Shown: positions 1 to 9,500, counted from the stretch's first letter. The stretch is DNA of 64,000 bases from an uncultured Ruminococcus sp. (GCA_944388405.1 CALXIQ010000024.1:1-64000), one strand, 5' to 3'. Program-made: numbers and translations. The notes: generated by a model from the letters alone, not told the origin.

Positions 1-11
1 CATAAATTAAA

Positions 12-44
12 GAATAGAGAAAGTGTTTTTCGCTTTCTCTATTC
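12..44. terminator. hairpin, probable terminator of an upstream gene
   Basis: A perfect 12-bp inverted repeat (12-23 with 33-44) with a 9-nt T-rich loop lies directly before the tRNA gene. No long T-run follows the right arm, so termination is likely but not certain. It probably ends or separates a gene outside the window. Confidence 0.45.
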
Positions 45-51
45 ATCATAT

Positions 52-127
52 TCCTCAATAGCTCAGTCGGTAGAGCATGCGGCTGTTAACCGCAGGGTCG
101 TTGGTTCGAGTCCAACTTGGGGAGCCA
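52..127 (+). tRNA. tRNA-Asn (anticodon GTT)
   Basis: The sequence folds as a complete 76-nt cloverleaf. The 7-bp acceptor stem pairs 52-58 with 117-123, with one T-G pair. The D-arm contains AGCTCAGTCGGTAGAGC, the anticodon loop reads CTGTTAA so the anticodon is GTT, and the T-arm contains GGTTCGAGTCC. The discriminator G is at 124 and CCA is encoded at 125-127. A hairpin with a T-run follows immediately. Confidence 0.97.
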
Positions 128-130
128 AAA

Positions 131-163
131 GCCTGTAAACATTTGTTTACAGGCATTTTTTGT
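131..163. terminator. rho-independent terminator after tRNA-Asn
   Basis: A perfect 11-bp stem (131-141 with 144-154, GCCTGTAAACA and its complement) is followed by a T-rich tract. It ends the tRNA transcript and may also serve the convergent minus-strand gene at 173-505. Confidence 0.85.
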
Positions 164-172
164 TGCTCCTTA

Positions 173-505
173 TTAATTTGTTTGGTATATTTTTTCTTTG
201 CAATTGGGGCATTTGTTAGAAAATAATGTCCACCAGTACATACGGTGTCCACAATTATCACAACAATTTTTTTGACCTAAAAGAGGGAAAAGTATGAAAG
301 CGTCAAATAATAATACATCTATGTAAAACCAGTAGACAATCGGTTCTTCAGATATAAAGAATAGTACTAACAAATTAATTATACAATAAACAGCTTCAAC
401 TCTCCATACCCAAAAATTTATTTTTTGCAGGCTTTTTCTTTTAAAGGCTTTAAGCGACATAAAAGCTATATAGAGAACGGCTCTGATAATGCGTGAAATA
501 TCCAT
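173..505 (-). CDS. small membrane protein with C-terminal zinc ribbon
   Basis: This 110-residue protein is not recognised as a named family. Two hydrophobic stretches (about residues 38-52 and 58-76) suggest a membrane hairpin. The C-terminal 35 residues carry CDNCGH followed about 15 residues later by CPNC, a typical four-cysteine zinc ribbon. The start at 505 has an AAGGG-type ribosome binding site. The gene converges on the tRNA terminator and lies downstream of a secreted-protein gene on the same strand, so the two may be co-transcribed. A role as a membrane-anchored zinc-ribbon protein is inferred from composition only. Confidence 0.6.
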   Translation of the reverse strand: MDISRIIRAVLYIAFMSLKAFKRKSLQKINFWVWRVEAVYCIINLLVLFFISEEPIVYWFYIDVLLFDAFILFPLLGQKNCCDNCGHRMYWWTLFSNKCPNCKEKIYQTN

Positions 506-536
506 AGTGTTTTTCCCTTATAGATTAGCGAAAGGT

Positions 537-1304
537 TTAAAATATGTATTCAGCATATGTGTATCCTAAATAATTAGTATGTCCGGAATCAGAATAAAAT
601 TCCGTCCATTCTGTTTCATCAATTACGAAATAACTTTTCGGACTATGTCGCCAATTTATTATTTTGTGGTAATATACTCTGTCTGCATTCAGACCGAACA
701 AGTCTTTTGCTATTGATTCTACCGCAGATATTGCAGCTTTTGTTAGCACACCAGAGGAGTAATACTGAGCAATAGCAGAAATTACTGATATAAGCGCTGA
801 AATTGCTAAGTTTTTCAAGTTTGTTTTGCTGCCGTCACGGTATTCTGTTACCCATTCCCATTCAACATCCGTGGTATAAGCTTGCTTTGATAGTGAACGC
901 TTTTCAGAGGCTACATCAATTACACGTTGTTCAACACCGCCTTTTGCATAATCTATTGTTATGTTTGGATTCCCTTTGCTGTCTATAGAAACGTGCTGTG
1001 TTGAATAAATTGAATATGTATTGTTTTCATTTAAAACATAAATTTTGCATTCAACTTCCTTAAAATCACTCGAAGCATTTTCTACTGCCTTATATACGTT
1101 GCCATCTTGCGTATATGTGTAAACTAAATGATTGTCGCCGGGATTTCCTTCAATAAACTGTATGTTTGAGCGTGCTTCAGATAAAGTAGATTCTGTCACT
1201 ATTTCAGACAAATTATCAGCAGCTTTAACAGTGGCAGGGAATAAAGTATTTACAAATAAAGCCATGCTGAGAATAGCTGATAATATTTTAAATTTTGTGT
1301 TCAT
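537..1304 (-). CDS. secreted hypothetical protein
   Basis: The protein has 255 residues. The start at 1304 is preferred over an in-frame upstream ATG because GAAAGGAATG lies just before it and the protein then begins with a classic signal peptide (Lys-rich start, hydrophobic core, cleavage near TVKAA, about residue 28). The mature part has no motif I recognise. A stretch at about 165-190 is hydrophobic and Ala/Ser/Ile rich, which might insert in a membrane or be a buried helix. The last 45 residues are rich in Tyr, Trp and His. It lies next to a small zinc-ribbon membrane protein. Function is unknown; a bacteriocin-like or surface protein is possible but unsupported. Confidence 0.6.
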   Translation of the reverse strand: MNTKFKILSAILSMALFVNTLFPATVKAADNLSEIVTESTLSEARSNIQFIEGNPGDNHLVYTYTQDGNVYKAVENASSDFKEVECKIYVLNENNTYSIYSTQHVSIDSKGNPNITIDYAKGGVEQRVIDVASEKRSLSKQAYTTDVEWEWVTEYRDGSKTNLKNLAISALISVISAIAQYYSSGVLTKAAISAVESIAKDLFGLNADRVYYHKIINWRHSPKSYFVIDETEWTEFYSDSGHTNYLGYTYAEYIF

Positions 1305-1561
1305 AATGAATACATTCCTTTCAATGAAAATTATTAGTGCGCACAATATATTTATACACTAATTTGGCCTTTTTTGCTATCAAGGTAATGTAAATTATGG
1401 AATAAAAATATGTAAACTTATGCTATTTAAACATTATAATATCTTAACATTGCAGTCAAAAATGTGTGTGTGTTGAAATTAATAAACTTATAGCACAGCA
1501 ATTCAGTCAAAGCAAGCGGTATAAGTACGGCTTTAAAATCCAAAATAAAGGATGTGTTACC

Positions 1562-1777
1562 TTGTCAGTTAAATTTTTAATGGGAAATGAGGCTATAGCC
1601 CAGGGTGCGGTCCATGCAGGCGTAAACGTGGTGTCAGGCTATCCTGGAACACCGTCTACCGAAATTTTAGAAACAGTGGCTAAAAATAACGACGGAAGCG
1701 TCTATGTTTAGTGGACGGTAAACGAAAAAGCTGCCCTGGAGGTAGGAGCAGGCGCCGCTTATTCCGGTGCAAGATCA
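1562..1777 (+). pseudogene. iorA: truncated indolepyruvate ferredoxin oxidoreductase alpha subunit (iorA remnant)
   Basis: Reading from a TTG at 1562 (preceded by AAAGGATG), the frame gives the N-terminus of IorA, including [15 protein letters not shown], the thiamine-enzyme motif [10 protein letters not shown], and WTVNEKAALEVGAG. The frame is broken by TAG at 1709-1711, exactly where the family has Glu in VEW. Homology stops after GARS near 1777, just before the convergent rhaD stop at 1805. Only about 70 of some 600 residues remain. IorA normally works with IorB in aryl-pyruvate oxidation, and no iorB is present here. The fragment appears to be the scar of a replacement at the edge of the rhamnose locus. 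Confidence 0.85.
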
Positions 1778-1804
1778 GCTGCACCCATATGTATTTTACA
1801 AAGC

Positions 1805-2629
1805 TCATTTTTCATATAAAAACTCCTCCCTGAGAGTAACGTTAAAATCCTTTGCAAGACTGCGGAAATTTTCAGGAGTTATTGTCTGCCGCTTTGTTCC
1901 GCCCATGGACAGCACCTTTACAAGGATTTCAGCGGATTTTTCAATAGTGTGCATAAGTCCGAAGGTGGTGTCAAAATCCCTGCCTGCACAGAAAAGACCG
2001 TGGTGTGCCCAGATTGTGGTATCGTGTTTTTCCATAAGTTCGCTTGTCTTTTGGGCAATTACTTTTCCGCCCGGAACTTCCCATGGCACAACGCCGATTC
2101 CATCTGGGAATACAACAGGACATTCCGTTGCCATTTCCCAGAGCTCTCTGGTAAACACCTTACTGTCAAGAGGCAGCACAAAGGTCAGCGCAATAAGATT
2201 TGCAGGGTGGGCATGGTAAATAACCCGGTAATCCTCGCTTATCTCTTTTTTGACTGCATGATTCATAAGATGAGTGGGAAGCTCGCTGGTGGGACGTCCG
2301 CCGCCGGTAAGCCCCCATAGAATCTTGTATCTGCTTCCACTGTCGTCGATTTGAATAATTCCGATTGAATCCTCAGGACGGTCAAGTACGTTTTTGAAAA
2401 ACTTGCCGCTTCCGGTAACGATAAAATATTCTCCGGCAAGCTGTGGCACAGACGCACCTATATCCTCAGCTTTACCCGAAAAGTCAAGGCAGGCTGTTAT
2501 TTCCTCAACTTCGTCCGGCTTCATTCGGTAGGAAAGATTTCCGCCGTTACGCTCGTGCCAGCCCATATTCCAGCCGTCATTTGCCATTCTTATAAAATCC
2601 TTTACCGCTTGTAACTGTAATATTTCCAT
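1805..2629 (-). CDS. rhaD: rhamnulose-1-phosphate aldolase
   Basis: This class II aldolase splits L-rhamnulose 1-phosphate into dihydroxyacetone phosphate and L-lactaldehyde, the last step of cytoplasmic rhamnose catabolism. With the ATG at 2629 (8 nt after GGAG; an ATG 9 nt upstream touches the site) it has 274 residues, the length of E. coli RhaD. Metal and catalytic residues are visible: Glu116 in TSELPTH, the HAH pair at 139/141, and His209/210 in WAHHGLF. It is the last gene of rhaB-rhaA-rhaD on the minus strand, 15 bp after rhaA. Lactaldehyde-processing enzymes are not in the cluster. Confidence 0.95.
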   Translation of the reverse strand: MEILQLQAVKDFIRMANDGWNMGWHERNGGNLSYRMKPDEVEEITACLDFSGKAEDIGASVPQLAGEYFIVTGSGKFFKNVLDRPEDSIGIIQIDDSGSRYKILWGLTGGGRPTSELPTHLMNHAVKKEISEDYRVIYHAHPANLIALTFVLPLDSKVFTRELWEMATECPVVFPDGIGVVPWEVPGGKVIAQKTSELMEKHDTTIWAHHGLFCAGRDFDTTFGLMHTIEKSAEILVKVLSMGGTKRQTITPENFRSLAKDFNVTLREEFLYEK

Positions 2630-2644
2630 TTGTATCATCTCCGT

Positions 2645-3901
2645 TTATATGCGTTTTGAAAGTGTGTTTTCTTCGTATTTTTGTACTTCTTTGAACCAAT
2701 CCATGCCGCTTGGGACATTTTCCGTTTCGCAGTAGTAGTTCCATATATCCCCCAGCGGGAGCATTTTCAGCTCCTCCTGCGCTGCCATGAGTTCGGTCAT
2801 ATTTCCGCTTTCCTGTAGTTTTTTCAGATAATTGTGTGGCGTCAGCAAAGCGTTTAACAGCGCTTTTTGAATGTTTCTCAAACCTGTTGCCCAGGCACTT
2901 ATTCGGTTTATTCCCGCATCGAAATAGTCTGATGCGATATACACCCGGTCAAGCGCATTATTGGCAACAATCTCATTGCAGATTGCCCGTGTTTCATCGT
3001 CAAAAAGCACAACATGGTCGCTGTCCCAGCGAACAGGTCTTGTGATATGAAGCGCCATTTTATCAAAAAACAGCAGTATGGAGGAGATTTTATCGGACAC
3101 CTGCTCTGTTGGGTGGTAGTGTCCGTTGTCCATCAAAGGCATAATGCCGTTTTTTGCGGCATAGCTTATGCAAAATTCGGAATTACCTACGGTGTAGGAT
3201 TCCAGCCCGATTCCGAAAACCTTCGATTCAAGCGCCGGCAGTACTTTTTCTTTGTCGTAAGCTTCAGAGAGTATTTCATCAAGGCTTTCCTTATAGCGTG
3301 CTCTCGGTGCAAACCGGTCAGCAGGAATGTCCTTAAAACCGTCGGGAATCCAGATGTTCATCACGCAAGGCTCGCCCGTCTGGTTTGCAAAGTATTCCGC
3401 AATTTTAAGACAGCATTTTCCGTGAGAAATCCAGTAACGCCGCACGTTTTCGTCAGGACTTGAAAGCGTAAGTCCGTTTTTAACCATAGGATGAGAAAAG
3501 AATGTAGGATTAAAATCCAGCCCGAGATTACGCTTCCTTGCAAATTTCACCCACTTTTCAAAATGTCTCGGTTGAAGCTTATCACGACTGATGGTTTCTC
3601 CCGGCTCACCGATAGCATAGCTTGCGTGAAGATTAAGCTTGTGTCTGCCTGGAATCAGGCTTAACGCTTTGTCTATATCGTCCATAAGCTCCTGGGGAGT
3701 GCGCGCCTTGCCGGGGTAGTTTCCGGTGGTCTGTATTCCGCCGCTCAGCTGCTGGCGGCTGTCAAAGCCTGTTACATCGTCCCCCTGCCAGCAATGCATT
3801 GAAACCGGCACTTTTTTCAACACCTCAATGGCTTTGTCGGTATCGACGCCGAAATCTTCATACAGCTTTTTAGCCGCAACGTATCTTTCTTTGATTGTCA
3901 T
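2645..3901 (-). CDS. rhaA: L-rhamnose isomerase
   Basis: The enzyme interconverts L-rhamnose and L-rhamnulose, the first step of the pathway. It is a metal-dependent TIM-barrel enzyme. Its 418 residues match the usual 419. Family signatures include the N-terminal MHCWQGDDVTGF, LNLHASYAI and LDFNPTFFSHP. The start at 3901 is chosen because AGAAAGGA lies about 9 nt before it; an in-frame ATG at 3910 is too close to that site. The start overlaps the 3' end of rhaB by about 30 bp, so translation of the two is probably coupled. Confidence 0.95.
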   Translation of the reverse strand: MTIKERYVAAKKLYEDFGVDTDKAIEVLKKVPVSMHCWQGDDVTGFDSRQQLSGGIQTTGNYPGKARTPQELMDDIDKALSLIPGRHKLNLHASYAIGEPGETISRDKLQPRHFEKWVKFARKRNLGLDFNPTFFSHPMVKNGLTLSSPDENVRRYWISHGKCCLKIAEYFANQTGEPCVMNIWIPDGFKDIPADRFAPRARYKESLDEILSEAYDKEKVLPALESKVFGIGLESYTVGNSEFCISYAAKNGIMPLMDNGHYHPTEQVSDKISSILLFFDKMALHITRPVRWDSDHVVLFDDETRAICNEIVANNALDRVYIASDYFDAGINRISAWATGLRNIQKALLNALLTPHNYLKKLQESGNMTELMAAQEELKMLPLGDIWNYYCETENVPSGMDWFKEVQKYEENTLSKRI

Positions 3902-5306
3902 ATGAATCATTATCCTTTCTGTAGTATTTTATTTCAAAAGAGTTTTTTACCCATTCTCTTGCCGTCTGTAAATCGGGAAGCTCGCCTGCGCTTATCATCT
4001 GACACATAAGATTTCCGATAGCAGTCGCTTCCACCGGTCCGGCGCAGACAGTTTTGCCCGATGCCTGAGCGGTAAGTCTGTTGAGGTAGTCAGCATTTGC
4101 TCCGCCGCCGATAATATGAATTTTGTCAAAGCGTTTCCCGGTAACGGCTTCAATTTCTGCGGCGGTATTTTTGTAGCATTTTGCAAGGCTCTGATACATG
4201 ACACGTGCCGATTCCGACACAGTTTTGGGAACCTGCATACCTTTTTCCCGGCAATAGCCGTTAACTGATTTAATCATGCTTTTTGGAGCGAGGAAACGCT
4301 TGTCGTTGCAGTCAATTACAGAATCTATGTCTGCACTCTCCGCCATTTTGCAAAGTTCCGAAAAGGAAAAGCGGTGGTTAAGTTCCTTTTTCAGATTCTG
4401 AATCAGCCACAAGCCCATTATGTTTTTTAAAAATCGGTATCGGTAATCATACCCTCCTTCGCTGGTGAAATTAAGTCTGCGGCTTTTGTCGGAGCAGTCA
4501 GCCATACTGCGCTCTGTTCCCATAAGCGACCAGGTCCCCGAGCTGATAAACAAGGTCGGTTGGTTATCGGGAATTGCCATTACGGCAGAAGCAGTATCAT
4601 GTGAAGCCGCTAAGACTACATTTGTGCTGTAGCCTATTTCACAGGATATTCGGGGAGAGGTCCTGTCAAGAAGTGTCCCCGGAGGCTTGATTGGTTGAAA
4701 CAATCTGCAAGGCAGCCCCATGGCTTTGATAATATCAAAACTCCAGTTTTTTGTGATAGGATCTATTAGTTGGGTGGTAGTGGCATTGGTATATTCCTGA
4801 GCTTTTTTTCCTGTCAGCAGAAAGTTGAAATAATCGGGAATCATAAGCATACTTTCTGCACGTTCTATTTGCATGGGGTCGCTCTTTTTTATAGCTGCAA
4901 GCTGATAAATTGTATTGAACAGCTGTTTTTGAATCCCCGTTAAAGCATACAGCTTTGTTTCGTCAATGACCTCCGAAATGATTTTATCGGCGTTGTTTGT
5001 TCTGCTGTCCCTGTAGCTTACAGCGTTTCCGATAAGGGAATTATTCTTGTCAAGCAAAACAAAATCCACGCCCCAGGTGTCTATTGAAACGCTTTCGGGA
5101 ACTGTGCCCATTTCGCCGCAAAGCTTCATTCCACGCTTTATTTCGGAAAAAAGTCTGTCTATATCCCAGCACAGAGCGCCGTCCTTAACTGTCAGAGCGT
5201 TTTCAAAGCGGTAAATTTCTTTTGTGCATATTCTGCCGTTTTGTGCAAAACCGAGAATGTGCCGTCCGCTTGAAGCGCCAATGTCAATAGCAAGATAGTA
5301 TTTCAT
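3870..5306 (-). CDS. rhaB: rhamnulokinase
   Basis: This FGGY-family kinase phosphorylates L-rhamnulose to L-rhamnulose 1-phosphate with ATP. Its 478 residues compare with 489 in E. coli. The N-terminal phosphate-binding loop DIGASSGR is at about residues 8-15, the substrate loop has VDTWGVDF-like sequence (IDTWGVDFVLL), and the C-terminal adenosine motif IIGGGANADYLNRL is at about 410. It has a good ribosome binding site (CGGAGG). It is the first gene of rhaBAD, and its 5' leader is copy 1 of the triplicated structured element, with a putative regulator box further upstream. Confidence 0.95.
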   Translation of the reverse strand: MKYYLAIDIGASSGRHILGFAQNGRICTKEIYRFENALTVKDGALCWDIDRLFSEIKRGMKLCGEMGTVPESVSIDTWGVDFVLLDKNNSLIGNAVSYRDSRTNNADKIISEVIDETKLYALTGIQKQLFNTIYQLAAIKKSDPMQIERAESMLMIPDYFNFLLTGKKAQEYTNATTTQLIDPITKNWSFDIIKAMGLPCRLFQPIKPPGTLLDRTSPRISCEIGYSTNVVLAASHDTASAVMAIPDNQPTLFISSGTWSLMGTERSMADCSDKSRRLNFTSEGGYDYRYRFLKNIMGLWLIQNLKKELNHRFSFSELCKMAESADIDSVIDCNDKRFLAPKSMIKSVNGYCREKGMQVPKTVSESARVMYQSLAKCYKNTAAEIEAVTGKRFDKIHIIGGGANADYLNRLTAQASGKTVCAGPVEATAIGNLMCQMISAGELPDLQTAREWVKNSFEIKYYRKDNDSYDNQRKIRCG

Positions 5307-5347
5307 TTTATATCCTCCGTTTGATTTGTTGATATAATTATATCAAT

Positions 5348-5465
5348 AGAAGAGCCGTCAGGCGATTCCTCAGAACGATAAAATGTTCTTGAAACAGGTT
5401 TGCAAAGCAAACAGGAGCTGAAAGCTCCGTAGGGTGTGATAGCACCTTGTTTCAAGGTTATTATA
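5348..5465 (-). promoter_or_regulatory. structured leader element, copy 1, before rhaB
   Basis: Read on the minus strand the element starts at an extended -10 (TGGTATAAT, TATAAT at 5465-5460), then AACCTT. An outer stem (CTTGAAACA with TGTTTCAAG) encloses three small hairpins: a GGTG/CACC hairpin, GGAGCT-TTC-AGCTCC, and GTTTGC-TTT-GCAAAC. Two more follow, AGAAC/GTTCT and GCC-TGAC-GGC. The U-tract after the last is weak here (CTCTTCTATTG). An 18-bp palindrome, TTGATATAATTATATCAA, overlaps the end. The rhaB ATG is about 40 nt downstream. Two related copies are at 15792-15912 and 58820-58940. Confidence 0.75.
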
Positions 5466-5481
5466 CCATTCGGCAAGCAAC

Positions 5482-5517
5482 AAAAAAAGGACTCACTTTG
5501 ACTGAAAAGGAGTCCTT
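5482..5517 (-). terminator. probable terminator after the araC remnant
   Basis: On the minus strand AAGGACTC pairs with GAGTCCTT across a 15-nt loop and runs into seven T. It would end transcripts from the araC/GH78/GH5 side before the rhaB promoter. Its left arm overlaps the putative operator at 5501-5525, so the site may have two roles. Confidence 0.7.
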
Positions 5518-5525
5518 ATTTGCAC
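5501..5525 (-). promoter_or_regulatory. putative activator site for rhaBAD
   Basis: This 25-bp block matches 11009-11033 before the GH5 gene at 23 of 25 positions, in the same orientation. On the minus strand it begins GTGCAAATAAGGAC and ends TTTTCAGT. In both places exactly 35 bp separate the box from TATAAT. That geometry fits an AraC-class activator bound just upstream of a weak -35. It is inferred from two sites only. Confidence 0.6.
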
Positions 5526-5543
5526 TTGGTATTCTGTTTTGAT

Positions 5544-6512
5544 TCAGCGGATTTTGGTGTGAAAATCCCGGTATTTCTTAGGTGACATATTAAAGCGTGA
5601 GTTAAAAAGCCTGTGAAAATAGCTGATGTTTTCGTATCCTACTCTGAGACACACTTCCACCACGGTGAGGTTGGTGGATTTGAGCAGGAACGCCGCATGA
5701 TTCATTCTTTTTATCTGCATAAGCTCGGTAAACGTTTTGCCTGTCTGCTTTTTTATAAGCCTGCTCAGCCAGCTTAAATCGTAATGCATAAGTCCTGCCA
5801 GGTCTGACAGTTCTCCGTCACGGTAATGCTCCTCAACATATTTTAGCACGGACATAATAACCATCTGCTCGCTCATCTCTTCGCCGTAAACCGCCTTGTC
5901 GGTATGGTTCATAAGCTGTAAGAAAAGCAGTCCCATTGTGTACTGATTTATGCTTCGTTTGTTGTTCTGCTCGTTTACCAGCGTCCAGATGAGATTTTCA
6001 ATAAGATTCTGTACGGGAAGCACGTCCCTTACCTTAAAATGCAGATACTCCACTCCAGACTTTGAATTTTTAAGTCCGCTGACAAGGAATTCACGCAGCT
6101 GGTTTTACTCACCGTCGATCATCTTCAGGGTAGTATCAAAAAATTCCGGCAGAATTATAAAATTTACCGCTATATCATTCTCTCCAGCAGGCAGTATTTC
6201 CTGAACGGTGTTCTTGTTAAGAAAAAGCAGGTCACCTTTCTCGGCTTTTACAACCGTGTCGTTGAGATAGTGGGTAGTGCTTCCCGAACACATATAAACT
6301 ACTTCTATATAGTTGTGAGTGTGGGGAGGAAAATGCACAAATCTGGTGTGGGGACGTATTGTTATAAGCTTTCCGTCATTAAGCAGCCGTCTGGAGTCTA
6401 TCTCCATAGATTCAGGAGGCATATATATCCCTCTGTTGAGACCCTCGCCTTTAAGCAGCTGTTTTTCTTCTTAGGTTATTACGCTCAGACGTTCCAGCAG
6501 CTGTTGATTCAT
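5544..6512 (-). pseudogene. AraC-family rhamnose regulator, two nonsense codons
   Basis: The full frame runs from ATG 6512 (after GGAAAGAGG), 22 bp after the GH78 stop, to 5544. It would encode about 322 residues. A cupin-like sugar-binding half (HTHNYIEVVYM, GDLLFLNKN) is followed by a C-terminal pair of AraC helix-turn-helix motifs (LTVVEVCLRVGYENISYFHRLF, without its first residues, near the end). TAA stops interrupt it at 6471-6473 (codon 14) and 6105-6107 (codon 136). There is no frameshift. Both fall next to Glu codons, where Glu is plausible in relatives. Residues after the second stop could still be made from an internal start as a DNA-binding half, but I see no clear ribosome binding site. 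Confidence 0.85.
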
Positions 6513-6533
6513 TTGTAACGCCTCTTTCCTCAG

Positions 6534-9500
6534 TTATATTTCAAATTCAAATTGATAACTTCCGCTGCCCAGCATCTTTTCAATACCCGGCAGAATTAAT
6601 TGAGCCCCGGCGTTTTCGGGAATGGTGCAGCTAAACCGAACTTTGCCGCCCGACATTTCATAGGCTGTTTCAATTGTGCCAAAGCTTGTTTCAAATCCGC
6701 CGCCTGCACTTTTGAAGCCTGTAAAGATGGGCTTTATAGTAATATGCTCGCCGTCAAGCTTAATTCCCAGCACGTATTCGTAAAACCAGTTGAGCACGCA
6801 GCCGAAGGAGTAGTGATTAAAGCTGTTCATGGAGCATAATCCGCCGAAGCCTTTTTCATGGGTGAAGCTGTCCCATCGCTCCCATATTGTGGTTGCGCCC
6901 TGGGTTACGGGATAAAGCCAGCCGGGGCATTTGGTGGAAGTCATAAGCTTGTATGCAGTTTCATTGTAACCGCCGCTGCTGAGCATAGGAAGAATGGGAC
7001 CTGTACCGAAAAATCCGGTAGTCAGCGTGTAATCCGCCTCACGCACCTTTCGGTCAAGATGGGCAAATGCAGCCTTCTTTACATTGTTGTCAAACATATC
7101 AAAACTCAGTCCGATTGAATAGCTGCCCTGAGTGTCGCAGCAGGTCATGCCGCTTTTAGGGTCTACAAATTTTTTGTTCCAGAACGCCTTGGTTTTATTG
7201 AAGATTTCTAAGTAGTATTTTTCATCGGAAATTCTTCCCGTCAATGCGGCAAACTTGCTCATAAGAGCGGCGATTTTTCCGTAAAAAGCGTTCCATACAA
7301 GAGAGTTGTCGGCCTTTTCGGGAGCAAGCCAGTCGTCGATGGGACAGGTGTAATCAAGAGAGGGAAGCCCTTTATTCTCAAGATATGTCATGTATTTTTG
7401 CATACAACTATAATATTTTTCAACAGCCTCGGTTTCACCGTAAAATCGGTTAAGCTCCTCAAGGATTATAAACATTGCGCAGCCGTAGGTAATTCCTCCG
7501 AATCCGCCTCCTACCGGCGCTACATCTGGGAAATTGCCATCCTCGTCCTGACAGTCGGCAATACATTCAAGATATTTCAGATAGAAATTTCTCGCCCTTG
7601 ACTGATAAAGCGCCGTACGGCAGAAAACGTGAGCGTCGCCCGTCCAGCCCATGCGTTCGTTGCGTTGAGGGCAGTCGGTGGGAATGCTGATAAAATTGCA
7701 CAGCTGGCTGTATTTTACGTTTTCAAAGAAACGGTTGCAAAGCCCATTGTCGGTGTGAAGCTTTCCGCTTACGACAACGCTTGAAAGCAGAATGCTCTGA
7801 ACGTCCTGCAGCGGCAAAGGCTCATCTACTCCCGAAATTTCTATATACCTGTAGCCGTGAAAAGTGAATCTGGGACAGAAAACCTCGCCGTTTTCACAAC
7901 CCGATAAGATGTATGTGTCAACGCAGGCGGCGTCCCTGAGATTAGCCTGAAGCAGTCTGCCTGCAAGCTGACCGTATTCCGGCAGGGGAGGGTAGAGCAT
8001 TTCGCCGTAGCGAACAGTGATTTTATCTCCTCTTTTTCCTTTGAATCTTATCTTTGGAACTCCTGCGATTTCCTGTCCCAGGTCGTAGATATATATCCCC
8101 TCGGCAGGACTTGAAACCGACTTTGCCGTAAAAATCTCAACAGGTCTGACTGCTGTAAAATAATTTCCGCTCAACTGCGGCTCACGGTAATTAACAGGTG
8201 GATAGGTCCGGAAAAAGCCGGGCAGTGAATCAAATGAAGGGATTTTCGGAGGAGTGATTTCTACAGGCTTTTTCATTTCGTTAACGTTAAAGCCGGGCTT
8301 TGAAAAATCCTTGTAGATAAAATCCTTGCGAGCGTCGTAATATTCGCCGTAGTAAAGCCCGGAGAATTTAAAAGGACCTTCTCCGTAATAGTCCCAATCG
8401 CCGCAGTTTGTCACATAAATATCCTGCGAGCCGTCTGCGTAATCTATTATTATCTGTGCCAGAAGGCTTTCCTTATCTCCCCAGAAATTAAAACAGCCCA
8501 GCACAAAGGTCTGCGCGCCGTTCCACCAGCCGGAGGAAAGGGTAAAGCCTATTCCGTTTTCGCCACTGTTCAGCAGGGAGGTTATATCATAGGTCTGATA
8601 ATACAAATGCCTGTCAAAATGGCTTGAACCAGGAGCAAAATAGGCGTCAGTTACAGGGCTGCCGTTTATTCGGCAGTCGTAAATGCCCCGTGATGTGGCG
8701 TAAAGTCGGGCTTTTTTCACCGGCTTTTTCACGCTGAAATTTCTCCGCAGCATGGGAAGCGCATGACAGTCGGGTTTAAAGAGACTGAATTTACGACTTT
8801 CGCCGCCTTGCAGCTCAAACCCGTTGAGGCTGTCTTTTTCATAAAATTGATTGGACGGCTCACGTAGATAGCTAAGTCTGATTCCGTCAAAATGCGCCCG
8901 GCTGTCTGCCCCCACTCCGTAGCCTATGCTGCACATGTGAGGAAAGGTAACGACGTCGTTTCCCCCAAGTGGGTTTACCTGCCTGAAATCAACCTCCGCG
9001 CCGTCAAAAATAAGGCGGATATTGTTGCCCGTTACGTCAAGTTTTATGTTGTGGGGCAGATTTTTGTTCTGCTCTGTAACAAGTCCGCCCAGAGATACAG
9101 TACCAAAAGGTATATCGGCTCTGTCGTCGGGATGATAGCCCACCCTGTATATATTGACCCGGGCAGGAAAAACCGATATGTCCAGCTCGTAGTAGATGTA
9201 ATTTTCCCCTTGGATAAGGTACTCGTTTTTCTCCCGGTCAAGCAGGCGTGGGTCGTTTGCACCCAGCACAAGTCCAGCCTTTGTGCCGCTGCGGATTGTT
9301 ATGCATGATGTCATTGAGAAGATGCCGATATAGTCTGAGGCGAGATAATATTCAGGCGCTCCTATCCATTTCGCTCCGTTCCACGCCGAATAGCCGCCGT
9401 CCATAAGTCCTGTTTCAAAGGTGGTTTTTGCAATGCATTTATCTCCGTTTTCGGTATCTGCAATCACGCAGACAAAATATTTGGTGCGTGGCTGAAGAGG

